Assembly: GCA_036172665.1 (NCBI GenBank)
Contig: CM069872.1
Span: 25,548,001-25,612,000, forward strand
Direction: 5' to 3'
Source of the DNA: Prosopocoilus inquinatus
Lineage: Eukaryota; Arthropoda; Insecta; Coleoptera; Lucanidae
Length of the DNA stretch: 64,000 nucleotides
Each line of letters opens with the position of its first letter. The stretch's first letter is position 1. Made by a program: the position numbers and the translations under genes. Below are positions 9,401 to 23,727 of this stretch, one piece after another. The notes beneath the pieces were generated by a model, which was not told the DNA's origin, ran no database searches, and saw nothing but the letters and a program-made list of their open reading frames with translations.

Positions 9401-12400
9401 ATGGACTCCAGTATCTCTGATGTGAGACACGAGGTTTTCGGACGCAGCAGAAGCTGGAAATAGTTCTGAACGAAATAACACGTATTAGCGTTGTTACCAT
9501 GATGTATCTAATCGATCCTTACTTATCTATCATGTTATTTGACGTTACGATGGACTCCAGCAACTTTAATGTGAGATACGAAGTTCTCGAACTCAGCAGA
9601 AGCTGGAAAATGTTTTGAACGAAATAACACGTATTAGCGTTGTTCCTGTGATGTATCTAATCGATCCTTACTTATCTATCATGTTATTTGACGCTACGAT
9701 GGACTCCAGCAACTTTAATGTGAGATACGAAGTTCTCGAACTCAGCAGAAGCTGGAAAATGTTTTGAACGAAATAACACGTATTAGCGTTGTTCCTGTGA
9801 TGTATCTAATCGATCCTTACTTATCTATCATGTTATTTGACGTTACGAAGGACTCCAGTAACTCTGATGTGAGATATGAAGATTTCGAACGCAGCAGAAG
9901 CTGGAAATAGTTTTGAACGAAACAACACGTATTAGCGTTGTTCCTGTGATGTATCTAATCGATCCTTACTCATCTATCATTTTATTTGACGTTACGATAT
10001 ACTCCAGTAACTCTGAAGTGAGATACGAAGTTTTCGGACGCAGCAGGAGCTGGAAATAGTTTTGAACGAAATAACACGTATTAGCGTTGTTCCTGTGATG
10101 TATCTAATCGATCCTTACTTATCTGCTATATTACTTGACGTTTCAACGGACTCCAGTAACTCTGATGTGAGATTCGAAGTTCTCGGACTCAGCAGGAGCT
10201 GGAAATAGTTTTGAACTAAACAACACGTATTAGCGTTGTTCTTGTGATGTATCTAATATTATCCTTACTTATCTGCTATATTATTTGACGTTTCAACGGA
10301 CTCCAGTAACTCTGATGTGAGATACGAAGTTCTCGATCTCAGCATTAGCTGGAAATAGTTTTGAACGAAATAACACGTATTAGCGTTGTTCCTGTGATGT
10401 ATCTAATCGATCCTTACATATCTATCAAGTTATTTGACGTTGCGAAGGGCTCCAGTAACTCTGATGTGAGATATGAAGTTTTCGGACGCAGCAGAAGCTG
10501 GAAAAAGTTAAGAACGAAACAACACGTTTTAGCGTTGTTCCTGTGATGTATCTAATCGATCCTTACTTGTCTATGATGTTATTTGACGTTACGATGGACT
10601 CCAGTAACTCTGATGTGAGATATGTTTTCGGACGCAGCAGAAGCTGGAAATAGTTTTCAACGAAACAACACGTATTAGCGTTGTTCCTGTGATGTATCTA
10701 ATCGATCCTTACTTATCTATCATGTTATTTGACGTTACGATGGACTCCAGTAACTCTGAAGTGGGATACGAAGTTCTCGAACTCAGCAGGAGCTGGAAAT
10801 AGTTTTGAACGAAACAACACGTATTAGCGTTGTTCCTGTGATGTATCTAATCGATCCTTACTTATCCATCATGTTATTTGACGTTTCGATTGACTCCAGT
10901 AACTTTGATGTGAGATAAGATGTTTTCGGACGCAGCAGAAGCTGGAAATAGTTTTGAACGAAACGGCACGTATTAGCGTTGTTCCTGTGATGTATCTAAT
11001 CGATCCTTACTTATCTGCTATGTTACTTGACGTTTCAACGGACTCCAGTAACTCTGATATGAGATACGAGGTTCTCGAACTCAGCAGAAGCTGGAAATAG
11101 TTTTGAACGAAATAACACGTATTAGCGTTGTTCCTGTGATGTATCTAATCGATCCTTACTTATCTATCATGTTATTTGACGTTGCGAAGGACTCCAGTAA
11201 CTCTGATCTGAGATATGAAGTTTTCGGACGCAGCAGAAGCTGGAAAAAGTTTTGAACGAAACAACACGTATTAGCGTTGTTCCTGTGATGTATCTAATCG
11301 ATCCTTACTTGTCTATGATGTTATTTGACGTTACGATGGACTCCAGTAACTCTGATGTGAGATATGTTTTCGGACGCAGCAGAAGCTGGAAATAGTTTTC
11401 AACGAAACAACACGTATTAGCGTTGTTCCTGTGATGTATCTAATCGATCCTTACTTATCTATCATGTTATTTGACGTTATGAAGGACTCCAGTATCTCTG
11501 ATGTGAGATATGAAGTTTTCGGACGCAGCAGAAGCTGGAAATAGTTCTCAACGAAACAACACGTATTAGGGTTGTTCCTGTGAGGTATCTAATCGATCCT
11601 TACTTATCTGCTATGTTACTTGACGTTTCAACGGACTCCAGTAACTCTGATATGAGATACGAAGTTCTCGAACTCAGCAGAAGCTGGAAATAGTTTTGAA
11701 CGAAATAACACGTATTAGCGTTGTTCCTGTGATGTATCTAATCGATCCTTACTTATCTATCATGTTATTTGACGTTACGAAGGACTTAAGTATCTCTGAT
11801 GTGAGATATGAAGTTTTCGGACGCAGCAGAAGCTGGAAATAGTTTTGAACGAAACAACACGTATTATCGTTGTTCCTGTGATGTATCTAATCGATCCTTG
11901 CTTATCTATCATGTTATTTGACCTTACGATGGACTCCAGTATCTCTGATGTGAGATACGAGGTTTTCGGACGCAGCAGAAGCTGGAAATAGTTCTGAACG
12001 AAATAACACGTATTAGCGTTGTTCCCATGATGTATCTAATCGATCCTTACTTATCTATCATGTTATTTGACGTAACGATGGACTCCAGTATCTCTAATGT
12101 GATATACAAAGTTCTCGAACTCAGCAGAAGCTGGAAAATGTTTTGAACGAAATAACACGTATTAGCGTTGTTCCTGTGATGTATCTAATCGATCCTTACT
12201 TATCTGCTATGTTATTTGACGTTTCAATGGACTCCAGTAACTCTGATGTGAGATATGAAGTTCTCTTACTCAGCAGGAGCTGGAAATAGTTTTGAACTAA
12301 ACAACTCGTATTAGCGTTATTCCTGTGATGTTTCTAATCGATCCTTACTTATCTGCTATGTTATTCGACGTTTCAACGGACTCCAGTAACTCTGATGTGA

Positions 12401-15400
12401 GATACGAAATTCTCGATCTCAGCAGGAGCTGGAAATAGTTTTGAACGAAATAACACGTATTAGCGTTGTTCCTGTGATGTATCTAATCGATCCTTACTTA
12501 TCTGCTATGTTACTTGACCTTTCAACGGACTCCAGTAACTCTGATATGAGATACGAAGTTCTCGAACTCAGCAGAAGCTGGAAATAGTTTTGAACGAAAT
12601 AACACCTATTACCGTTGTTCCTGTGATGTATCTAATCGATCCTTACTTATCTATCATGTTATTTGACGTTGCGAAGGACTCCAGTAACTCTGATGTGAGA
12701 TATGAAGTTTTCGGACGCAGCAGAAGCTGGAAAAAGTTTTGAACGAAACAACACGTATTAGCGTTGTTCCTGTGATGTATCTAATCGATCCTTACATGTC
12801 TATGATGTTATTTGACGTTACGATGGACTCCAGTAACTCTGATGTGAGATATGTTTTCGGACGCAGCAGAAGCTGGAAATAGTTTTCAACGAAACAACAC
12901 GTATTAGCGTTGTTCCTGTGATGTATCTAATCGATCCTTACTTATCTATCATGTTATTTGACGTTACGAAGGACTCCAGTATCTCTGATGTGAGATATGA
13001 AGTTTTCGGACGCAGCAGAAGCTGGAAATAGTTCTCAACGAAACAGCACGTATTAGGGTTGTTCCTGCGATGTATCTAATCGATCCTTACTTATCTATCA
13101 TGTTATTTGACGTTACGATGGAATCCAGTAACTCTGATATGAGATACGAAGTTCTCGAACTCAGCAGGAGCTGGAAATAGTTTTGAACGAAACAACACGT
13201 ATTAGCGTTGTTCCTGTGATGTATCTAATCGATCCTTACCTATCTATCATGTTATTTGACGTTACGAAGGACTTAAGTATCTCTGATGTGAGATATGAAG
13301 TTTTCGGACGCAGCAGAAGCTGGAAATAGTTTTGAACGAGACAACACGTATTATCGTTGTTCCTGTGATGTATCTAATCGATCCTTGCTTATCTATCATG
13401 TTATTTGACCTTACGATGGACTCCAGTATCTCTGATGTGAGATACGAGGTTTTCGGACGCAGCAGAAGCTGCAAATAGTTCTGAACGAAATAACACGTAT
13501 TAGCGTTGTTCCCATGATGTATCTAATCGATCCTTACTTATCTATCATGTTATTTGACGTAACGATGGACTCCAGTATCTCTAATGTGAGATACAAAGTT
13601 CTCGAACTCAGCAGAAACTGGAAAATGTTTTGAACGAAATAACACGTATTAGCGTTGTTCCTGTGATGTATCTAATCGATCCTTACTTATCTGCTATATT
13701 ACTTGACGTTTCAACGGACTCCAGTAACTCTGATGTGAGATTCGAAGTTCTCGGACTCAGCAGGAGCTGGAAATAGTTTTGAACTAAACAACACGTATTA
13801 GCGTTGTTCCTGTGATGTATCTAATATTATCCTTACTTACCTGCTATGTTATTCGACGTTTCAACGGACTCCAGTAACTCTGATGTGAGATACGAAATTC
13901 TCGATCTCAGCAGGAGCTGGAAATAGTTTTGAACGAAATAACACTTATTAGCGTTGTTCCTGTGATGTATCTAATCGATCCTTACTTATCTATCATGTTA
14001 CTTGACGTTGCGAAGGACTCCAGTAACTTTGATGTGAGATATGAAGTTTTCGGACGCAGCAGAAGCTATAAATAGTTTTGAACGAAACAACACGCATTAG
14101 CGTTGTTCCTGTGATGTATCTAATCGATCCTTACTTGTCTATCATGTTATTTGACGTTACGATGTACCCCAGTAACTCTGATGTGAGATAAGTTTTCGGA
14201 CGCAGCAGAAGCTGGAAATAGTTTTCAACGAAACAACACGTATTAGCGTTGTTCCTGTGATGTATCTAATCGATCCTTACTTATCTATCATGTTATTTGA
14301 CGTTACGATGGAATCCAGTAACTCTGATATGAGATACGAAGTTCTCGAACTCAGCAGGAGCTGGAAATAGTTTTGAACGAAACAACACGTATTAGCGTTG
14401 TTCCTGTGATGTATCTAATCTATCCTTACTTATCTATCATTTTATTTGACGTTACGATGTACTCCAGTAACTCTGAAGTGAGGTACGAAGTTTTCGGACG
14501 CAGCAGGACCTGGAAATAGTTTTGAACGAAATAACAAGTATTAGCGTTGTTCCTGTGATGTATCTAATCGATCCTTACTTATCTGCTATATTATTTGACG
14601 TTTCAACGGACTCCAGTAACTATGATGTGAGATTCGAAGTTCTCGGACTCAGCAGGAGCTGGAAATAGTTTTGAACTAAACAACACGTATTAGCGTTGTT
14701 CCTGTGATGTATCTAATCGATCCTTATTTATCTGCTATGTTATTCGACGTTTCAACGGACTCCAGTAACTCTGATGGAAGATACGAAGTTCTCGATCTCA
14801 GCAGGAGCTGGAAATAGTTTTGAACGAAATAACACGTATTAGTGTTGTTCCTGTGATGTATCTAATCGATCCTTACTTGTCTATCATGTTACTTGACGTT
14901 ACGATGGACCCCAGTAACTCTGATGTGAGATATGTTTTCGGACGCAGCAGAAGCTGGAAATAGTTTTCTACGAAACAACACGTATTAGCGTTGTTCCTGT
15001 GATGTATTTAATCGATCCTTACTTATCTATCATGTTATTTGACGTTTCAACGGACTCCAGTAACTCTGATGTGAGATATGAAATTTTCGGACACAGCAGA
15101 AGCTGGAAATAGTTTTGAAAGAAATAACACGTATTAGCGATGTTCCTGTGATGTATCTAATCGATCCTTACATATCTGCTATATTATTTGACGTTTGAAC
15201 AGACTCCAGTAACTCTGATGTGAGATATGAAATTTTCGGACGCAGCAGAAGCTGGAAATAGTTTTCAACGAAACAACACGTATTAGCGGTCTTCCTGTGA
15301 TGTATCTAATCGATCCTTACTAATCTGCTATGTTATTTGACGTTTCAACGGACTCCAGTAACTCTGATGTGAGATACGAAGTTCTCGAACTCAGCAGGAG

Positions 15401-18400
15401 CTGGAAAGAGTTTTGAACGAAATAACACGTATTAGCGTTGTTCCTGTGATGTATCTAATCGATCCTTACATATCTATCGTGTTATTTGACGTTACGAAGG
15501 ACTCCAGTAACTCTGATGTGAGATATGAAGTTTTCGGACGCAGCAGAAGCTGGAAATAGTTTTGAAATAAACAACACGTATTATCGTTATTCCTGTGATG
15601 TATCTAATCGATCCTTGCTTATCTATCATGTTATTTGACGTTACGATGGACTCCAGTAACTCTGATTTGAGATACGAATTTCTCGAACTCAGCAGGAGCT
15701 GGAGATAGTTTTGAACGAAATAACACGTATTAGCGTTGTTCCTGTGATGTATCTAATCGATCCTTACTTATCTGCTATGTTATTTGACGTTACAACGGAC
15801 TCCTGTAACTCTGATGTGAGATACGAAGTTCTCGAACTCAGCAGAAGCTGGAAAAAGTTTTGAACGAAACAACACGTATTAGCGTTGTTCCTGTGATGTA
15901 TGTAATCGATCCTTACTTATCCATCATGCTATTTGACGTTACGATGCACTCCAGTAACTCTGATGTGAGATACGAAGTTCTCGAACTCAGCAGAAGCTGG
16001 AAATAGTTTTGAACGAAACAACACGTATTAGCGTTGTTCCTGTGATGTATCTAATCGATCCTTACTTATCTATCATGTTATTTGACGTTACGATGGACTC
16101 CAGTAACTCTGATGTGATATATGAAGTTTTCGGACGCAGCAGAAGCTGGAAATAGTTTTCAACGAAACAACACGTATTAGCGTTGTTCCTGTGATGTATC
16201 TAATCGATCCTTACTTATCTATCATGTTATTTGACGTTACGAATGACTCCAGTAACTCTGAAGTGAGATACGAAGTTCTCGAACTCAGCAGGAGCTGGAA
16301 ATAATTTTGAACGAAATAACACGTATTAGCGTTGTTCCTGTGATGTATCTAATCGGTCCTTACTTGTCTATCATGTTATTTGACGTTTCGATTGACTCCA
16401 GTAACTTTGATGTGAGATGCGAAATTCTCGAACTCAGCAGAAGCTGGAAATTGTTTTGAACGAAACAACACGTATTAGCGTTGTTCCTGTGATGTATCTA
16501 ATCGATCCTTACTTATCTATCATTTTATTTGACGTTACGATGTACTCCAGTAACTCTGATGTGAGATACGATGTTTTCGGACGCAGCAGAAGCTGGAAAT
16601 AGTTTTGAACGAAACAAAACGTATTAGCGTTGTTCCTGTGATGTATCTACTCGATCCTTACTTATCTGCTATGTAATTTGACGTTTCAATGGACTCCAGC
16701 AACACCGATGCGAGATACGAAGTTCTCGAACTCAGTAGAAGCTGGAAAAAGTTCTGAACGAAACAACACGTATTAGCGTTGTTCCTGTGATGTATGTAAT
16801 CGATCCTTACTTATCTATCATGTTATTTGACGTTACGATGGACTCCAGTAACTCTGATGTGAGATACGAAGTTCTCGAACTCAGCAGGAGCTGGAAATAG
16901 TTTTGAACGAAATAACACGTATTAGCGTTGTTCCTGTGAAGTATCTAATCGATCCTTACTTATCTATCATGTTATTTGTCGTTACGATTGACTCCAGTAA
17001 CTCTGATGTGAGATATGAAGTTTTCGGACGCAGCAGAAGCTGGAAATAGTTTTGAACTAAACAACAGGTATTAGCGTTGTTCCTGTGATGTATCTAATCG
17101 ATCCTTACTTATCTGCTATGTTATTTGACGTTTCAACGGACTCCAGTAACTCTGATATGAGATACGAAGTTCTCGAACTCAGCAGGAGCTGGAAAAAGTT
17201 TTGAACGAAACAACAAGTATTATCGTTGTTCCTGTGATGTATCTAATCGATCCTTACTTATCTGCTATGTTATTTGACGTTTCAATGGACTCCAGCAACT
17301 CTGATGTGAGACACGAAGTTCTCGAACTCAGCAGAAGCTGGAAAAAGTTCTGAACGGAATAACACGTATTAGCGTTGTTCCCATGATGTATCTAATCGAT
17401 CCTTACTTACCTATCATGTTATTTGACGTTACGATGGACTCCAGTATCTCTGATGTGAGATACGAAGTTCTCGAACTCAGCAGAAGCTGGAAAAATTTTG
17501 AACGAAACAACACGTATTAGCGTTGTTCCTGTGATGTATGTAATCGATCCTTACTTATCTATCATGTTATTTGACGTTACGATGGACTCCAGTAACTCTG
17601 ATGTGAGATACGAAGTTCTCAAACTCAGCAGGAGCTGGAAATAGTTTTGAACGAAATGACACGTATTAGCGCTGTTCCTGTGATGTCTCTAATCGATCCT
17701 TACTTATCTATCATGATACTTGACGTTACGATTGACTCCAGTAACTCTGATGTGAGATATGAAGTTTTCGGACGCAGCAGAAGCTGGAAATAGTTTTCAA
17801 CGAAACAACACGTATTAGCGTTGTTCCTGTGATGTATCTAATCGATCCTTACTTATCTATCATGTTATTTGACGTTACGATGGACTCCAGTAACTCTGAA
17901 GTGAGATGCGAAGTTTTCGGACGCAGCAGAAGCTGGAAATAGTTTTGAACGAAATAACACGTATTAGCGTTGTTCCTGTGATGTATCTAATCGATCCTTA
18001 CTTATCTGCTATGTTATTTGACGTTACAACGGACTCCTGTAACTCTGATGTGAGATACGAAGTTCTCGAACTCAGCAGAAGCTGGAAATAGTTTTGAACG
18101 AAACAACACGTATTAGCGTTGTTCCTGTGATGTATCTAATCGATCCTTACTTATCTATCATTTTATTTGACGTTCCGATGTACTCCAGTAACTCTGAAGT
18201 GAGATACGAAGTTCTCGGACTCAGCAGAAGCTGGAAAAAGTTTTGAACGAAATAACACGTATTAGCGTTGTTCCTGTGATGTATCTAATCGATCCTTACT
18301 TATCTGCTATGTTATTTGACGTTTCAACGGACTCCAGTATCTCTGATGTGAGATACGAAGTTCTCGAACTCAGCAGAAGCTGGAAAAATTTTGAACGAAA

Positions 18401-21400
18401 CAACACGTATTGGCGTTGTTCCTGTAATATATCTAATCGATCCTTACTTATCTATCATGTTATTTGACGTTACGATGGACTCCAGTAACTCTGAAGTGAG
18501 ATACGAAGTTTTCGGACGCAGCAGAAGCTGGAAATAGTTTTGAAAGAAATAACACGTATTAGCGATGTTCCTGTGATGTATCTAATCGATCCTTACATAT
18601 CTGCTATATTATTTGACGTTTGAACAGACTCCAGTAACTCTGATGTGAGATTCGAAGTTCTCGGACTCAGCAGGAGCTGGAAATAGTTTTGAACTAAACA
18701 ACACGTATTAGCCTTGTTCCTGTGATGTATCTAATCGATCCTTGCTTATCTGCTATGTTATTTGACGTTTCAACGGACTCCAGTAACTCTGATGTGAGAT
18801 ACGAAGTTCTCGAACTCAGCAGAAGCTGGAAAAAGTTTTGAACGAAACAACACGTATTAGCGTTGTTCCTGTGATGTATCTAATCGATCCTTACATATCT
18901 ATCATGTTATTTGACGTTACGTATTACTCCAGTAACTCTGATGTGAGATATGAAGTTTTCGGACGCAGCAGAAGCTGGAAATAGTTTTGAACTAAACAAC
19001 ACTTATTATCGTTGTGCCTGTGATGTATCTAATCGATCCTTGCTTATCTATCATGTTATTTGACGTTACGATGGACTCCAGTAACTCTGATTTGAGATAC
19101 GAAGTTCTCGAACTCAGCAGGAGCTGGAGATAGTTTTGAACGAAATAACACGTATTAGCGTTGTTCCTGTGATGTATCTAATCGATCCTTACTTATCTGC
19201 TATGTTATTTGACGTTACAACGGACTCCTGTAACTCTGCTGTGAGATACGAAGTTCTCGAACTCAGCAGAAGCTGGAAAAAGTTTTGAACGAAACAACAC
19301 GTATTAGCGTTGTTCCTGTGATGTATGTAATCGATCCTTACTTATCCATCATGTTATTTGACGTTACGATGGACTCCAGTAACTCTGATGTGAGATACGA
19401 AGTTCTCGAACTCAGCAGGAGCTGGAAATAGTTTTGAACGCAATAACACGTATTAGCGTTGTTCCTGTAATGTATCTAATCGATCCTTACTTATCTATCA
19501 TGTTATTTGACGTTACGAATGACTCCAGTAACTCTGAAGTGAGATACGAAGTTCTCGAACTCAGCAGGAGCTGGAAATAATTTTGAACGAAATAACACGT
19601 ATTAGCGTTGTTCCTGTGATGTATCTAATCGGTCCTTACGTATCTATCATGTTATTTGACGTTACGATTGACTCCAGTAACTCTGATGTGAGATACGAAG
19701 TTCTCGAACTCAGTAGAAGCTGGAAAAAGTTCTGAACGAAACAACACGTATTAGCGTTGTTCCTGTGATGTATGTAATCGATCCTTACTTATCTATCATG
19801 TTATTTGACGTTACGATGGACTCCAGTAACTCTGATGTGAGATACGAAGTTCTCGAACTCAGCAGGAGCTGGAAATAGTTTTGAACGAATTAACACGTAT
19901 TAGCGTTGTTCCTGTGAAGTATCTAATCGATCCTTACTTATCTATCATGTTATTTGACGTTACGATTGACTCCAGTAACTTTGATGTGAGATGCGAAATT
20001 CTCGAACTCAGCAGAAGCTGGAAATTGTTTTGAACGAAACAACACGTATTAGCGTTGTTCCTGTGATGTATCTAATCGATCCTTACTTATCTATCATTTT
20101 ATTTGACGTTACGATGTACTCCAGCAACTCCGATGTGAGATACGAAGTTCTCGAACTCAGTAGAAGCTGGAAAAAGTTCTGAACGAAACAACACGTATTA
20201 GCGTTGTTCCTGTGATGTATGTAATCGATCCTTACTTATCTATCATGTTATTTGACGTTACAATGGACTCCAGTAACTCTGATGTGAGATACGAAGTTCT
20301 CGAACTCAGCAGGAGCTGGAAATAGTTTTGAACGAAATAACACGTATTAGCGTTGTTCCTGTGAAGTTATCGATCCTTACTTATCTATCATGTTATTTGA
20401 CGTTACGATTGACTCCAGTAACTCTGATGTGAGATACGAAGTTCTCGAACTCAGTAGAAGCTGGAAAAAGTTCTGAACGAAACAACACGTATTAGCGTTG
20501 TTCCTGTGATGTATGTAATCGATCCTTACTTATCTATCATGTTATTTGACGTTACGATGGACTCCAGTAACTCTGATGTGAGATACGAAGTTCTCGAACT
20601 CAGCAGGAGCTGGAAATAGTTTTGAACGAAATAACACGTATTAGCGTTGTTCCTGTGAAGTATCTAATCGATCCTTACTTATCTATCATGTTATTTGACG
20701 TTACGATTGACTCCAGTAACTCTGATGTGAGATATGAAGTTTTCGGACGCAGCAGAAGCTGGAAATAGTTTTGAACTAAACAACACGTATTAGCGTTGTT
20801 CCTGTGATGTATCTAATCGATCCTTACTTATCTGCTGTGTTATTTGACGTTTCAACGGACTCCAGTAACTCTGATATGAGATACGAAGTTCTCGAACTCA
20901 GCAGGAGCTGGAAAAAGTTCTGAACGAAACAACACGTATTAGCGTTGTTCCTGTGATGTATGTAATCGAACCTTACTTATCTATCATGTTATTTGACGTT
21001 ACGATGGACTCCAGTAACTCTGATGTGAGATACGAAGTTCTCGAACTCAGCAGGATCTGGAAATAGTTTTGAACGAAATAACACGTATTAGCGTTGTTCC
21101 TGTGAAGTATCTAATCGATCCTTACTTATCTATCATGTTATTTGACGTTACGATTGACTCCAGTAACTCTGATGTGAGATATGAAGTTTTCGGACGCAGC
21201 AGAAGCTGGAAATAGTTTTGAACTAAACAACACGTATTAGCGTTGTTCCTGTGATGTATCTAATCGATCCTTACTTATCTGCTGTGTTATTTGACGTTTC
21301 AACGGACTCCAGTAACTCTGATATGAGATACGAAGTTCTCGAACTCAGCAGGAGCTGGAAAAAGTTTTGAACGAAACAACAAGTATTAGCGTTGTTCCTG

Positions 21401-21926
21401 TGATGTATCTAATCGATCCTTACTTATCTATCATTTTATTTGACGTTACGATGTACTCCAGTAACTCTGATGTGAGATACGATGTTTTCGGACGCAGCAG
21501 AAGCTGGAAATAGTTTTGAACGTAACAAAACGTATTAGCGTTGTTCCTGTGATGTATCTAATCGATCCTTACTTATCTATCATGTTATTTGACGTTACGA
21601 ATGACTCCAGTAACTCTGAAGTGAGATACGAAGTTCTCGAACTCAGCAGGAGCTGGAAATAATTTTGAACGAAATAACACGTATTAGCGTTGTTCCTGTG
21701 ATGTATCTAATCGGTCCTTACTTATCTATCATGTTATTTGACGTTTCGATTGACTCCAGTAACTTTGATGTGAGATACGAAGTTCTCGAACTCAGCAGGA
21801 GCTGGAAATAATTTTGAACGAAATAACACGTATTAGCGTTGTTCCTGTGATGTATGTAATCGATCCTTACTTATCTATCATGTTATTTGACGTTACGATA
21901 TACTCCAGTAACTCTGATGTGAGATA
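6494..21926 (+). repeat. 149-bp satellite array, left segment (~103 monomers)
   Basis: Head-to-tail monomers, phased here on GACTCCAGTAACTCTGATGT. Successive starts at 6497, 6646, 6795 and 6944 are exactly 149 apart. Conserved blocks include CAGCAGAAGCTGGAAATAG, CACGTATTAGCGTTGTTCC and ATCGATCCTTACTTATC. Variation falls into linked choices: TTCGGACGCAGC or CTCGAACTCAGC; AACAACACG or AATAACACG; TATCATG...GTTACGATG or TGCTATG...GTTTCAACG. Up to about 17.6 kb the order of variants repeats only locally, for example four-monomer periods at 8.0-9.9 kb. The first monomer, touching the BEL/Pao fragment, is already close to consensus. The segment ends with the first copy (21920-21926) of the retrotransposon target duplication. 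Confidence 0.97.
7093..7326 (+). repeat. Fused pair of satellite monomers with a 64-bp deletion
   Basis: Consecutive GACTCC starts at 7093 and 7327 are 234 apart instead of 298, so 64 bases are missing. The join is at about 7205-7211, where GTATCTAATCGATCT runs straight into TTTTCGGGCGCAGCAG. The deletion removes the second half of one monomer and the start of the next. It is one of the few monomer-scale losses in the array. Confidence 0.8.
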
Positions 21927-23727
21927 ATAATAAGTAATAATAATAATAATAAGTAGTAGTCGCCCAACAGGAAATACCCAATTACAGGACGAAAAGAAAA
22001 CACAACAATATAAATACTAACAATTTAAATACATTTAGTTTAATAAAATGCTGCAAGCAAATCATAGATTATCACAAAATATATCATCATATTTTGCATC
22101 AGCATTACGGCACATGGTGTATATAGGCGCTTTAATTAAGATATTACTCTTAGCTGTACGCAGATAAAATGTTGTAGACCATCTCGAGTTGAAACGTGGC
22201 ACCATAAAATTCAAAGATTCCAAGATTTCGACACAATCAAGTTTATAATGAATGACTTTCCAAATAAATCGAGCACCTTGTATTTCCCGACGTTGACTAA
22301 GGGATTGAAAATTATGTCTGCGTAGTAGGTCGTCATAGTCAACACCTCTTGGGGGATATTCCCCAGAGATTTTCAACGAAAGGAATTTAAGAAACCTACG
22401 TTGTATACGCTCAATATCTAAACGATAGCAAATGTAATATGGTGACCAGACTTGAGAAGCATATTCAAGTCTGCTAATAACTAAGGAATTGAAAAGACAT
22501 TTAAATACATCAATGTTATCAAAGTACTTGACTGTACGAAAGACAAAACCAAGTGTTTTTGAGGCTGCGGTAACTATATTTTTTATGTGGGAAGAAAAGC
22601 TTAGAGTAGAATCAAAAAGCACCCCAAGATCCATTGTGGAGGTTTTCCTTATAATTACTTGACCATTTAATTTATAGTCATAGTTAATCGGACTGAGTTT
22701 TTTGGTGTACGTTACAGAACAACATTTATTGATGTTTAACTTAAGATAATTGTTGGCACACCAATAGTTAATAGTGTCAAGACCTTGCTGTAGCTGAATA
22801 GCTTCATGAACAGTCGAAACCGACGCATAAATTTTTAAATCATCTGCAAACGCAAGCACTCGACATTCAAGAGAGTTTAACAAATCATTTATAAATAAAA
22901 CAAATAGCAAAGGTCCTAAGTTAGAACCCTGCGGAACACCAGAGGTTGCCTGATATTCAAATGATTTGTAGCCGTTGTAAAACACATAACTCACTCTGGC
23001 TGTTAAATAAGATTTCATAAGATGTAACAACGAAGAAGTCATGCCGAAAGAGCTAAGTTTCCTGAGAAGGATACCGTGGTGTACCATATCAAAAGCACTA
23101 GATAGATCGGTATATACAACGTCAACTTGTCCCTGTTTATTCAATTGTTCAGCAATAAATTGCGTTATAGTGACTAAGTTCGTAATCGTTGACCTACCAG
23201 AAATAAAGCCGTGCTGACATGTAGCAATGTAAGAGAAAGTTTGTCTATAAATAAGCTTATATATAAGTTGTTCAAAAATTTTAGCAAAGTTGTTCAAAAT
23301 TGCTATAGGGCGATAATTTTTTATCTGCCCTTTATCACCTTTTTTATAGACAGGCGTAATTCTGGCCCTTTTCCAGGTATCCGGGAAAGAAGACGTAGCA
23401 ATGGCAACATTAATAATATGAAGTAATGGCTTGACAAAAGCATATCTAGCGTCGTGGACCAAGAAGCTTGGAATTGAATCATCCCCTGCAGTAAATTTAA
23501 TAGGAGATTTTACCATTATGTTTAATAGTTCTACTTCGGACACAGGTGGCATATGAAATGGGAGAGAGTTCGAATATATATCATTAAGTTCAATAATTCC
23601 AGAATCAGGCAAGTGGATTTTAGAAAATAAATCGGCAAAACCATTGACAATATCCTGAGGACAGCTATAAGATCTATTATCATTTACGAATAATTTATTA
23701 GGGATCCGAGTAGTGCCTTGCCTCATA
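21927..23727 (-). mobile_element. 5'-truncated jockey/CR1-type non-LTR retrotransposon in satellite, copy 1
   Basis: This 1,801-bp insertion interrupts a satellite monomer. It is bounded by a 7-bp target duplication TGAGATA (21920-21926 and 23728-23734). The element is on the minus strand. Its 3' end (low coordinates) is a TTA-rich trinucleotide tail, seen on the plus strand as ATAATAAGTAATAATAATAA, with a 3' UTR of roughly 115 bases. Its 5' end is cut just before the reverse transcriptase domain, so the endonuclease region and any first ORF are absent. 5' truncation, a simple-repeat tail and a short target duplication are typical of target-primed reverse transcription. The matching unoccupied satellite sequence is at 62165-63113. 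Confidence 0.95.

Noticed and set aside
23211..23426. 71-codon plus-strand frame inside the RT region (also at 37558-37773)
   Set aside because: It lies antisense to the RT coding frame, which has clear motifs; it is a shadow.
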